Shown piece after piece: positions 1 through 8,807 of a stretch of DNA of 23,237 bases (positions are counted from its first letter, which is position 1; each line of letters opens with the position of its first letter). The stretch is from Phoronis australis (taxonomy: Eukaryota > Phoronida > Phoronidae), in assembly GCA_002633005.1 (NCBI GenBank), contig NMRA01000266.1, positions 364,401-387,637 of the forward strand, in the 5' to 3' direction. The translations under genes and the position numbers were made by a program. The notes under the pieces are model-generated. The model did not search any database and was not told where the DNA came from. It worked only from the letters and a program-made list of their open reading frames with translations.

Positions 1-399
1 GTTGACCAAAATGTATCCTAGAATAGATTACTTTAGATACATAATGACCATATTTAGAGTCCCAGTCTGCATGTGAATAACAGGACAACTCCCCAGGAAT
101 CCCTGCCAATTAGGATACATCAACTAAAGGACCAGTTTTATTGGGCAGTTGCATTCCTCAAAGAAGGAATGGGCCTTTGTCATCATTTTCACTAGAACAT
201 CATCCAATATACAACTCGGAAAAAACAGGCTGTTAGCTAATATCCTTTATAAATGGAAGAAGGTTAATGACGTAACACAGTATAGCAGAGTATAACTTTC
301 ATTATTCATGGTGATTGATGTGAGTTGCTAATGACAGGGGAAGGCTGCCCCTTCTTCTCAAGTCAAGTGTTTATCGGAAACAGGAGTCTGATCTTGTAT
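1..399. other. Unannotated flank, no gene seen
   Basis: AT-rich sequence without an open frame of note. One TGACGTAA (CRE/PAR-bZIP-like) motif lies near 267, too little to call a regulatory site. It leads directly into the G-rich minisatellite. Confidence 0.5.
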
Positions 400-455
400 G
401 GGGAGGGGAAGAGGGGCAATGAGGAGGGGGAGGGGCAATGAAGAGGGGGAGGGGC
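400..455 (+). repeat. G-run minisatellite with G-quadruplex potential
   Basis: Purine-rich stretch built from degenerate ~22-bp units of the form GGGGAGGGG-CAATGA-GGA. At least five runs of four or five G lie within about 55 bases on the plus strand, separated by short A-rich or CAATGA loops. This meets the simple criterion for an intramolecular G-quadruplex; the opposite strand could form an i-motif. The last unit runs into the 207-bp duplication that follows. Confidence 0.7.
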
Positions 456-860
456 ACATGATTCACAATGTTGGGTGAGCTGTATTTAAGTTTGGTGAAA
501 CCTATCGACTCAGGGACTAAGCGTAGACAATAACAAACAAAAAGTATGTGAATATAGACTGCTCGTGTTACGTTATTACGTTTACTATGCCATCGTTTAC
601 CTGTCTAACTTATACAAGGCATACAGTAGGAGTTACTTTCCTTTCCAAACACNGGGGAGGGGCACATGATTCACAATGTTGGGTGAGCTGTAGTTAAGTT
701 TGGTGAAACCTATTGACTCAGGGACTAAGCGTAGACAATAACAAACGAAAAGTATGTGAATATAGACTGCTCGTGTTACATTTTTACGTTTACTATGCCA
801 TCGTTTACCTGTCTAACTTATACAAGGCATACAGTAGGAGTTACTTTCCTTTCCAAACAC
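446..860 (+). repeat. 207-bp tandem duplication with an N at the junction
   Basis: Copy 1 (446-652) and copy 2 (654-860) both begin GGGGAGGGGCACATG and end with TTTCCAAACAC. They are the same length, and I count about five substitutions between them. A single ambiguous base at 653 sits exactly at the junction. This fits a recent tandem duplication, or two haplotypes of one locus placed side by side by the assembler. The small open frame starting at 713 lies mostly in copy 2 and shows no coding character. Confidence 0.85.
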
Positions 861-1030
861 TATCAGTAAAGTCAAACCCTTTGTTTCAGCAACCACTTAC
901 TGAAAGTTTCAAAAAAACTCTAAAAAAATGTGTCGCCAAAATCATCATTTTCCCTCTTCAAAAGCTCACTATATTGTTAAAAACGGTCAGACATCATGCT
1001 GTGTTTGTTGATGACAGTTGTACAGAACAT

Positions 1031-1261
1031 GATTACTAATACTAAGCATTTGACTATGAGAGTATTTCAAAACCATGTAATCCCCTCACACTGTGTAAGT
1101 AAGGTCAGATTACTAATACTAAGCATTTGACTTTGAGAGTATTTCAAAACCATATAATCCCCTCACAATGTGTAAGTAAGGTCAGATTACTAATACTAAG
1201 CATTTGACTTTGAGAGTATTTCAAAACCATATAATCCCCTCACACTGTGTAACTAAGGTCA
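1031..1261 (+). repeat. Three 77-bp tandem units
   Basis: Units at 1031-1107, 1108-1184 and 1185-1261, each starting GATTACTAATACTAAGCATT and ending in AAGGTCA. All three are exactly 77 bp and differ at only a few positions (for example TATGAG versus TTTGAG). Nothing suggests coding. Unit length and lack of spacers rule out a CRISPR array. Confidence 0.92.
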
Positions 1262-1381
1262 TATGTCTCAAACTTCTGCATCACTGATGTTGTTTCAAAC
1301 ATCTGCTCCTTCTGTTAAGTCAGACTTACTCCATTAAAATGTCCCGGTCTAGTTGGATCCGACTGACGCACCTTTAACCAT

Positions 1382-1690
1382 CTTAACCATTAAGAGCCTC
1401 GTTACTATGGAGACCAACAATGTTCACTAGGCATACTACTAGTATCTGCTGTATTTGATGCTGCTGTTGGGCAAGTTTTACAAAAAAACTTAATCATTAA
1501 GATCCTCGTTACTATGGAGACCAAAAATATTTACTAGGCATTCAACTAGTATCTGCTGTATCTGCTTTGGCTATTGGGCAGTTTCACCATATATCTTAAT
1601 CATTTAGAGCCTCGTTACTATGGAGACCAACAATGTCCAATAGGCATAACACCAATACCTGCTGCATGTGCTGCTGCTGTTGCGCCATCT
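1382..1690 (+). repeat. Three diverged ~106-bp tandem units sharing a conserved core
   Basis: Units begin at 1382, 1489 and 1595 with CTTAAYCATTWAGA; the third is shorter or more diverged after about 1685. The outer parts differ by many substitutions and small indels, but the 21-bp block from CCTCG to GACCAA around the GTTACTATGGAGAC core is identical in all three. The CTGCTGTTG-rich tail of unit 3 produces the small open frame at 1668-1856, which is not a gene. Confidence 0.85.
1401..1627 (+). promoter_or_regulatory. Three X-box-like (RFX) motifs, one per 106-bp unit
   Basis: GTTACTATGGAGAC occurs at 1401-1414, 1508-1521 and 1614-1627. It matches the RFX X-box consensus RYYNYY-N2-RRNRAC in every position (GTTACT-AT-GGAGAC). 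RFX factors are known to control ciliary and other genes from such sites. The motif match is seen directly; binding and function are inferred. No gene start is evident within a few hundred bases, so a target cannot be named. Confidence 0.45.
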
Positions 1691-1769
1691 GGCTGTAGTA
1701 CTCTTGTCTTGGGTCTGTCCATGTTGTTGTGCGTGTCGAGTGGTTGATATAGAAGCTGAAATTGTGAAC

Positions 1770-1833
1770 AGGCACTGCAGGTCAAATGTCAGGCACTGGA
1801 GGTCAAATGTCAGGCATTGGAGGTCAAAGGTCA
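1770..1833 (+). repeat. Three 21-bp tandem units carrying AGGTCA half-sites
   Basis: Units at 1770-1790, 1791-1811 and 1812-1832 have the form AGGCAYTGSAGGTCAAAKGTC. Each contains AGGTCA (1779, 1800, 1821) followed after one base by ATGTCA in units 1 and 2 and by AGGTCA in unit 3. The 21-bp period equals about two helical turns, so the half-sites would lie on one face of the DNA. Confidence 0.85.
1821..1833 (+). promoter_or_regulatory. Perfect DR1 nuclear-receptor element
   Basis: AGGTCA-A-AGGTCA is the consensus direct repeat with 1-bp spacing bound by RXR heterodimers, HNF4 and COUP-TF family receptors. The two preceding 21-bp units carry the degenerate form AGGTCA-A-ATGTCA. The sequence match is exact; in vivo use is unknown. 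Confidence 0.5.
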
Positions 1834-1997
1834 GACATAATGGTTTGGTGGCCTAAATAATAATCATAAGACAAGTTCCCACTTGACCAGACATCTACGA
1901 TTTTACATCAGCCCATCTAAGGAGATGAGATCCTAGGTACGAGGAATATACTAGGTTAACATTCAGTCCAAGGTAGTACTTCCAGTAGTCGGATAGG

Positions 1998-2084
1998 TGG
2001 GTCCCTCGATTTGAAAACCAGTTACTAGCACTGAATAACGGGCATTATACAGTGGGCGGAGCTTGTTTTCAAAGCAGGGACCCA
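1998..2084. repeat. Inverted repeat (foldback) with ~20-bp arms
   Basis: The left arm 1998-2018 (TGGGTCCCTCGATTTGAAAAC) pairs with the right arm 2065-2084 (GTTTTCAAAGCAGGGACCCA), with one 1-bp bulge and one mismatch around the CTCGAT/GCAG position. The loop is about 46 bp. It may be the core of a small foldback transposon, but no target-site duplication is apparent. Confidence 0.6.
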
Positions 2085-3480
2085 TGCTGCCGTCCAGTTG
2101 CTTTACTCTCAATAACAGGAAAAATTAATTACCACTCCAAGGAAGTTTAACTTCAGCACTGAACACGGCCTTGGTGCACGATAGCCTAGGCGTAAAGTTT
2201 ATATATGAAATATAAAGCTTTGCACCTATGTGGGTAAAAAAATGACCAGATAATATCTGTCACAAAATAAGTGTCATTAAAAACTCCTCTCTTCCTTGAG
2301 TAAACTAACTTATTTACCGGTGTTGGAAAAAATGGCGTTTTGCCATTATTGTGCTGCTAAAGTTGTGGAGCGATCTTTTGCATCAGCTTTCAGCACCGCG
2401 GAATATTGCATCACCTTCCCACAAATGTGGGAAAAAGCATCAGAAGAAAACAAAGAGAGTAAAAACAGTTATAAATTAGGCAGAACATGGCCTTGAGAGG
2501 TGAGTCTCAAGATACCATCAGAGGTCTTAAAGTCGTGAGTGCCCTAAAGTCGTGAAGATCTTATTTCCTCTTCTGCGTGGTCTCGCGACATTTGCCGTTG
2601 AAGTTTCCAGTGATCGTCTGCTTATATTTTTGAGATTTATTTTTGAAAATATTCATCATTCAGATTTACTCAAACACGCGCTCCAGGGGTAGCTTGTACA
2701 ATGTATCAAAATGTTCCAGGGTCGATCAAGTTTTGTAAGGCCAAAGCGATAAAATACAGAGATATAATTGATGCTGGGTTCTTAGTGTTTTACGTGAACA
2801 ACCTCATTGAAAACGTCTGTGCACATCAAAGTTGGGTTCAAAACATATAATAATTTATTTCAATTGAAACTGAATTAATAAACAATGCAATGCTTTTTTA
2901 TGTCATCTAGAGTAACTGTAAGCACTGTAGTTGACTTGTGTGGTCTTACTTCGTGCATTTCCGTCTAAACGAAACGGTCACGTCTTTAGGGCCTCATTCA
3001 AATTTGACTGTTTCAAAACTCTGCTTACGGAGACAAACAAGGATCAAGATTGTCAAAACACGTATATTTGTGCAGGCTGATATATGTCCATGACATCACA
3101 TGAGCAGTTGCTAATGGACATTGGGTAGTATGACAATCAGCTGCTTATTATGCTTATTATTCACGACTTTATGTCACCGGTGTCTAGATTCTTGACCTTG
3201 AGTGAGTTTCTCAAAAGAAAGCGAGTGAAAAGCATGGGAAGTGTGAAAGTGGGGAACGCAGAGACAGCGCATATTTAAAAAATGAGACAAGCACCAACAC
3301 GCAGTAAAACATGAAACACTATTGTCAAATACATGTCAAGAGGAGATTTCGCAATCAACCAACGACGTCCAACATCAACAAGCCTACAAGGCTCACTTCA
3401 AGAGCACTGTCAACCACAAAAGGACAAAAATACGAACTTGAATGAATGAATTGTTTATAAAAGTCTTCAAATAAATAATC
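2085..3480. other. Non-coding stretch, downstream intron of the minus-strand WW gene
   Basis: Apart from the small frame at 2332-2496, no exon is recognisable. If the WW exon at 3487-3566 is real, this interval is at least the start of its first intron (minus strand). I looked for the second half of a WW domain (a Tyr-rich strand, then a second Trp and Pro) in reverse complement down to base 1 and found none. A 12-bp inverted pair TAAAGTCGTGAA / TTCACGACTTTA occurs near 2545 and 3161. Confidence 0.4.
2332..2496 (+). CDS. Small candidate open frame with CxxC, followed by a consensus donor
   Basis: ATG at 2332 in the context AAAAAATGG opens a 54-codon frame beginning MAFCHYCAAKVVERSF and rich in Lys, Glu and Ser near its end. 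It is the second Met of a frame whose first Met is at 2296. A strong 5' splice-site sequence, GAG|GTGAGT, follows the TGA stop by three bases (donor GT at 2500-2501). A CxxC pair is present but no complete zinc-binding motif. I do not recognise the protein. Frames of this length arise by chance in DNA of this composition, so this is only a candidate first exon or small gene. Confidence 0.2.
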   Translation: MAFCHYCAAKVVERSFASAFSTAEYCITFPQMWEKASEENKESKNSYKLGRTWP

Positions 3481-3486
3481 ACTTAC

Positions 3487-3566
3487 TATCGCTGCTGGTT
3501 TGGGTCATATTTCGCCTCCCACCCAGGAGGTACAGGCAACTTCCACCACTCCTGCCCAGTCGCCAT
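3487..3566 (-). CDS. First coding exon of a WW-domain protein (N-terminal half of the WW domain)
   Basis: On the minus strand, ATG at 3566-3564 (context AAAATGG) opens 26 codons beginning MATGQEWWK and continuing LPVPPGWEAKYDPNQQR, plus TA of a split Tyr codon. The exon then ends at a perfect GTAAGT donor (3486-3481). LPxPxGWE followed by YDPNxxRY is the first strand and turn of a WW domain, a Pro-rich-peptide binding module; the second Trp must lie in the next exon, which I cannot find in the window. An in-frame TAA (3575-3573) lies two codons upstream, so this is the first possible start. An out-of-frame upstream ATG (3582-3580) overlaps this coding exon. The protein family is not identified; other exons lie at lower coordinates or outside the window. 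Confidence 0.7.
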
Positions 3567-3581
3567 TTTTGTTTACAAACA

Positions 3582-3589
3582 TGACGTCA
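3582..3589. promoter_or_regulatory. CRE palindrome just upstream of the WW first exon
   Basis: TGACGTCA, the full cAMP-response element bound by CREB/ATF bZIP dimers, lies 15 bases upstream of the exon start (minus strand). Nearby sequence to about 3620 is relatively CpG-rich (GACGTTCGC, TCCGATAG), as in many metazoan promoters. No TATA box is evident. The motif is exact; promoter activity is inferred from position. Confidence 0.5.
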
Positions 3590-3716
3590 CGACGTTCGCA
3601 AACACTCCGATAGATGGTAGCGTATGTCTGTTCGCCTGAGGCAAGGGACTCGGGTGTCAGTTTAGCGGACACGAAATCACGCCTGGGTTTTCACTAAAAA
3701 CATGGGCGCATACAGA

Positions 3717-3756
3717 GGGGAGGGGGGCTCGAGGACTAAAACGAGCCCCCCTCCCC
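3717..3756. repeat. Perfect 15-bp G/C-rich hairpin
   Basis: Left arm 3717-3731 (GGGGAGGGGGGCTCG) and right arm 3742-3756 (CGAGCCCCCCTCCCC) are perfectly complementary around a 10-base A-rich loop (3732-3741). Each arm is also a G-run or C-run tract able to form a quadruplex or i-motif. It lies about 150 bp upstream of the WW-gene ATG on that gene's promoter side. A related CGAGCCCCCATTT string recurs near 3931. The open frame 3657-3872 on the minus strand reads through this hairpin and is not coding. Confidence 0.85.
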
Positions 3757-4240
3757 CCATTTGATGAAGTGGCCAAAAAGGTCGGCCTCAGAGGAACAAA
3801 AACTTCTAAAGTAAATACGAGGCAAAACTCCACTAAAAAGGCACGAACTGACAAAATTTGGCGAATGCACAATTCAGAGCTCTGAACGTACCTCTGTGAA
3901 TCTTAGTAAAGGTCCATATTCTCAAAAATTCGAGCCCCCATTTTTAGATTGGGTGCCTGCATGAAAAATTTCGATTTACAGTCAAGCTATGGATAATTAT
4001 AAACCAAATGCTCATTTTTATTTCTTCAGTTTCTTTTCGTTTCAGAAAAGGACTAAAAATCTCCTTGCCATGAAATAAACACGTCATCATTTGCCAATCT
4101 ACAGAGTAGAGTGAGTGGAGTTAGTCAGGACGGCATACGCTATTTGGTAAATATTGTTTGCGAATATATTAAGAAAAACTTAAGTCATCACTTTAGTCTT
4201 AAAAGTAAAAACAGGTGACGACGGGGAGAGTGCGATCGAA

Positions 4241-4905
4241 AAGTTTGATCGACGAAATATGAACTCCGAATTAAGCGTTTTCTTGAGTCTCTGGTCTACG
4301 CAATTTTCTTGTTGTATTGGTAAAGGAACTCAAGTTCTATTACAGTGACGTATGCGGTTAATTTTGTGTCTTAACTAATTCATCATTTTTGCAACTAACG
4401 AATACCAAGGAAATACAGTTTTAAAAAACATCACTGTGAAACTTTACGTGATATATAATAATTATAATTTTGGATAGTAGTTGAAGTCCTGTAACCTCTG
4501 TCAATTTTGTTTGTCACATTTCTTGAAACAATATATTTCTTAATTTACAAAGGTGTTTTAAACATGAATTTTGAGAACTTTTATTTCGCATATGAAATTT
4601 TTAGAGCGGGCGATGAGTTAATGTCCTATAAAGATGTCTTGGAAGTTGGCGGAATTGAAAAAGACTGAAGTAAAAACAAATGTGTAACTTGAAATAATTA
4701 AACTAGTGAGATTAAGCGCTTGCTTGATTAAAATTTGTTCAAAAAATAATAATAAACTTCAGTTTCCTACCCGATTGCTTCAGTGCGAGCAAAAATTCAT
4801 GCCTTGTTAGATTTCATAATTAATACTAAGAAGTCCGCGTTTTAAAAATTTCTGCAGATGGGACTGCTTGTGCCATAACAAGACGGAAGTTTACGAAAAA
4901 AATAC
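4241..4905 (+). repeat. Dispersed repeat family, copy A (3' truncated)
   Basis: Diverged copy of a repeat that also occurs at about 9060-10006 and 20530-21820, all in the same orientation. Shared blocks include AAGGAACTCAAGT (copies A and C), ATAATTATAATTTTG (A and B), TAGAGCGGGCG (A and B), and GATTGCTTCAGT followed by a GAGCAA-A/T-AATTCATG block (all three). This copy keeps the 5' part found in copy C and ends near TTTACGAAAA, lacking the last several hundred bases of B and C. No terminal inverted repeats were found. It may be an old transposable-element remnant. Confidence 0.8.
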
Positions 4906-6670
4906 AGTCAGTTAGCAACTGAATAAATAGGATAAAAAAATTATTGTTTTGTTCACGCTAAAATGCAAAGATCATGACTTAACAACTATGGTTTTAGAAT
5001 AAATCCTACTCAAGCACCAAATTCCATCAACTTATATCAACATGAGGATTATTCAAATAATTGCCGAAAGAAAGGATACAATAAACATCAGCATGGCTTG
5101 TGCAGACTGTACAATAAGTCCAAATAACAATGAAGTATGTACCATAATATGCTATAAATAACCCTTTAATATTATACAACTCTTGTTTAAGTTGAGATCA
5201 ATTACAACTAAACAAACAGCAACAAGTCATTAGCCTGGTCCACGACATTAGAAATGAACCTGAGTTTCACACCAAAAAGAAATGAGCCTAAGGAAGTAAC
5301 AGCGAACCATATAAAAAACTAAGCCTAACAACTGATTCACGAAACTCGACTATTGATAATTTAAGAGCATGACAGAATATATGTTCAGAACAATATCAAC
5401 TGGCAATTGGAAAGGTCCCACCTACACTTCAGTGCAAAGTATGAACAAAATCTGTAGCTTCTTTTTGCGATGTCATGACAAAGACATTGTGTGCGATACA
5501 GACAGATTATGTCTTCCATATCGTGCCGCGGGGATCGAAAATCACGCTAACGACATTGTGTGACGCATAGACAGGTTGTCGTGAGTTTGGACTTAAACTG
5601 TAAATTTCAAAAAATGAACGAAAAATCACACAGCTTTATTTATAAAACTGGGGCAAAGTTTAAATAACAATGTTCATATACCACTTCTCTTTCAGACACC
5701 TCAAAATTAGCACCAAGCAGAAAACAACTTCTGGACGGCAAAGTTTCATCACGGCTTCTCGAGTGATCGGTAAAGTTTTCGGGTAGAGTGAGCAGAGCAT
5801 TAGTACAAATTTCATTATGAGCAATAGTTTCAAATGGTTGATTTGGACGTGTAATTTATGAAAACATAATTTTGAAATTCAATCAGTCGCTTCCATTATA
5901 TAAATTCCAGACCCTTTTCCAGCAATGGGTGTTAGGAATCATGGAATGACAAGTTGAAATAGCCGTATCACAAGACTGTGCTTCACTGTTCGCCTAAAGG
6001 AAGGTAAAGAGTGCTTTTCAAGTTTCTAACAAAACGGTCCTCAAAATTCAACTTCGATTAAGTTGTCCATCTTAGAAATTTGAGAAAGGTGAAAACATTG
6101 ACTAATAGGCAAGTGTCTTGTGTGACACCGGAATGGGACCGTAACATGAGAGTTCCACCTGAAACATGCAGGTTGTCACAGTAAACCAACATCCGTCGAA
6201 TGATTCAGACGACGGAAACGGATATCTTTATGGTCGGGGAGATAACCAACCATGCTTTGTCCCCTAGTAATGGAAGATTGGGGTCGCACTTGAACGAAAA
6301 TAGCAGGATTCATCAGAAAACACAAAATGGTTCTTGTACAGTTTTCTTTCCCAACTATTGTCGAGTAAACGGCCTAAAGCGTTAGTAATGCTTAGCAGTT
6401 GAAGATGCTTAGTGTGGGGTTTTTAAATTTTCTCTTCCCTTTTAAGTTTTGAGGAGTCACAGAGCATTATTTTATTTTAGAGTGAATTATGGGAAGTGTG
6501 TTAACATCCGGGTTTAGGGACCTTATAAATAACATATTCCATTGTCTGATAAAATGCACATTTTCAAGTACTTGTTCGCAACAGCCATGGCAAAGAAAAC
6601 AGTTGTGGTTCGTAGACATTTGTATTATCAACCTTCCAAATGTGGCGGGATGGGCTCTTGCCCGTTAGTG
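4906..6670. other. AT-rich non-coding stretch
   Basis: Apart from the short direct repeat at 5483-5580 I see no gene, splice-supported exon or transposon end. The open frames at 5369-5563 and 6200-6385 are 61-64 codons, have no recognisable domain and are of chance length. Confidence 0.45.
5483..5580 (+). repeat. Short direct repeat, two copies 69 bp apart
   Basis: GACATTGTGTG followed within a few bases by ATA-AGACAG-TT occurs at 5483 and again at 5552, with small differences. The copies are about 29 bp. The repeat falls inside a chance open frame (5369-5563) and its origin is unknown. Confidence 0.5.
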
Positions 6671-6787
6671 TGAGTCACTATTCATATTCTGATGTCCGTT
6701 GTGACGTCTACTTGAAGCTATTTGTTGGGTGGTCATTGATATGCAAATGTCCATGGGGGTTCTCTGGAGACCACGTGGTTTGAGTCA
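6671..6787. promoter_or_regulatory. Cluster of canonical transcription-factor motifs (candidate enhancer)
   Basis: Within 117 bp there are two AP-1 sites TGAGTCA (6671-6677 and 6781-6787), a CRE-like TGACGTC (6702-6708), a perfect POU octamer ATGCAAAT (6741-6748) and the palindromic E-box CCACGTGG (6771-6778). Each is the textbook consensus for its family (AP-1, CREB/ATF, POU/Oct, Myc/USF). The region is GC-richer than its surroundings. The motifs are seen directly; enhancer function is inferred. Confidence 0.35.
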
Positions 6788-8807
6788 GTCTTGAATCGGA
6801 GTTTGTGAAATGTGTCTGTACTGGTAGGAAAAGCAAATATATGGTTTAACGGCAGTCGATGGTCTGATTATTTATTATTTAATGCTAACACGTGACACAT
6901 ACATACATGTACATTATAAGTAAAACGAAACATTTGTAATTGATCTGCCACTCTTGTGACTTGAAGAGTTGTAATGAATACTAAACTTTGTTTAAAGTTT
7001 ACACAAATTTGGTTCCGTCGCCTGCTACGTATACTTACCGGAAAAAATGAAAGTAGTGTTCGGCAAAACATCGATTAATTATCAGTTCATGAACATTCCC
7101 TCATCACTGAAGATATCAGTGAAATTTGAGCAAAGGCGGGTAACAAGACTAACAGACCAAATTGATGAAATTCATAATCAAATGTTGAAATTAACTTCAT
7201 GACAGCCATGTACCTCCGTGCCAGGTACGCGTAAAAAATCCATGACGCCATTTGGACAATAACATCAACAGACAAACAATATCTTGTTGAATCCGGAAAT
7301 CAGTCAGTGCCGGCGCATCCTAGTCATGAACCCTTGTGTCAAATTTCATCAAAGTCGGACAAGTCATTATGACAGTACTGAAGACAAGGAAAGTCAAGAC
7401 AGAAAACAAAATTGCCAATCTGAGTGCAACTATTGTCGATTCTGTCTGTCTGGTTGTTCCCGAAAACTTTACAAAGTTGTTTCACCAAAACCGGGCAAAC
7501 AAAGTCTTATCAAGAACAAATTGTCCAACAGAAGGCGCCATTGCAGTCAAGACAAATGGAAGGATGATGACTATATGAGAGCAAAGTTTTCTGTAGACAC
7601 GTGAAAATCGGCTATGCCAACTATAGAAATCATGTCACAGAACATTGTATTTTAATACATAAAACTTGTGGTAGTAAAAATGTAATAGATCTGTAATTAA
7701 ACTGACAGAAATAGGATTAAAAGGCTGGAGTTACAGCCCACGAACTAACAAAGAAACAAGCGTGTTATCAGACCAAAGAACTCAAGGCGATACTCTCGCA
7801 CAGGTTGGATCGGTAAGCGAGGAACGCCGACGCACTGGAATGCCAACTCCAATCTCGCGGCCGCTCAAATTGCACAGCCCATGCGTGAGCGTAGAATGTA
7901 TGCGATTGTTCCGGTGTGTGTATTGCTGTGAACTTTACTGTCAAAACTGTTCGCAACTCCGCCGTTTTTTAACCGAATTGCATTAGAACCATTTCGTATC
8001 ATTAGAAAGCATTTTTTTCAGTTCTTGATGTTAATACCAGAACCTAACTATAAATTATTTAATTTCTAGGTAATTATCATTTCTCATACCTGGCTGGTTC
8101 AAAAATATTATTCAATTCAAAAACAAAGTATGTTACCAAAATGAAAAAAAACAACGGTGTAATAGCAACAACAAAAGAGAAATGAGTATTGGAACTCATT
8201 TTTACTATTGTTCATCTTTAAAGAGAGGGATTAAATAATGTCACATCCCGTATCATGGAGATATAGTTATGAATTTCTCTATCCACAATAGCATTTTTTC
8301 GAGTTTCGGAGAACATTTCGTCAGATATTTGTTTCTTTCCCAGTTGCATTGTTGTTCCCCTGATCTCTAATAATCCCTTATTTCGTTTCTTAAAGGAGAA
8401 TGCCACCCAAAAAACAACCTATTTTGTATCAGTTTAGACCGAGTAGTTCCACTTGATAACAGCAAGTACAATTCTTTTACCTGACACCTGACGGCAGGTG
8501 TTCAAATTAATTAATGACGTCCCTCTTCTGTTTCATAAGGCTGATTCAATCTTCTCGACGCTCAGTAGGAAAAATGGTCTTTCTTAGAAAGATTGCGAGA
8601 TTAAGGTACTTGTATTGCCAAAACCACGTAAAATTTGTCTACGTAACCATCTACAACGAAATCATTGCATACAAGCCACTCAAGACACTGAAAAACACAA
8701 GAGCGACTACAGTCAGTGAAGGTTGAAAAATGTTGTCTTATGAAAGTTTGGAAAGTGAATATGAGACCTGAGGTTGTTTCTATTGACTAAAAAATTGTAA
8801 TTTCGTG
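6788..8807. other. Non-coding stretch with no supported gene
   Basis: Open frames of 60-108 codons occur here (for example 7284-7604 plus and 7087-7275 minus), but neither strand shows a domain, a start context or matching splice sites. 7780-7990 is locally CpG-rich and includes GCGGCCGC; it could be a CpG-rich regulatory segment. Part of 7330-7380 (CAAATTTCATCAAAGTCGG) has the look of a common dispersed repeat, but no second copy is present in the window. Confidence 0.4.

Noticed and set aside
1031-1261. Regular repeats resembling a CRISPR array
   Set aside because: Units are 77 bp, contiguous, lack variable spacers, and the sequence context is eukaryotic.
3657-3872. 71-codon minus-strand frame upstream of the WW exon
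   Set aside because: Passes through the perfect G/C hairpin and has no domain. The position is better explained as promoter.
7284-7604. 106-codon plus-strand open frame with several Cys
   Set aside because: Cys spacing fits no known zinc-binding pattern. An overlapping frame of similar length exists, and part of the sequence looks like a dispersed repeat.
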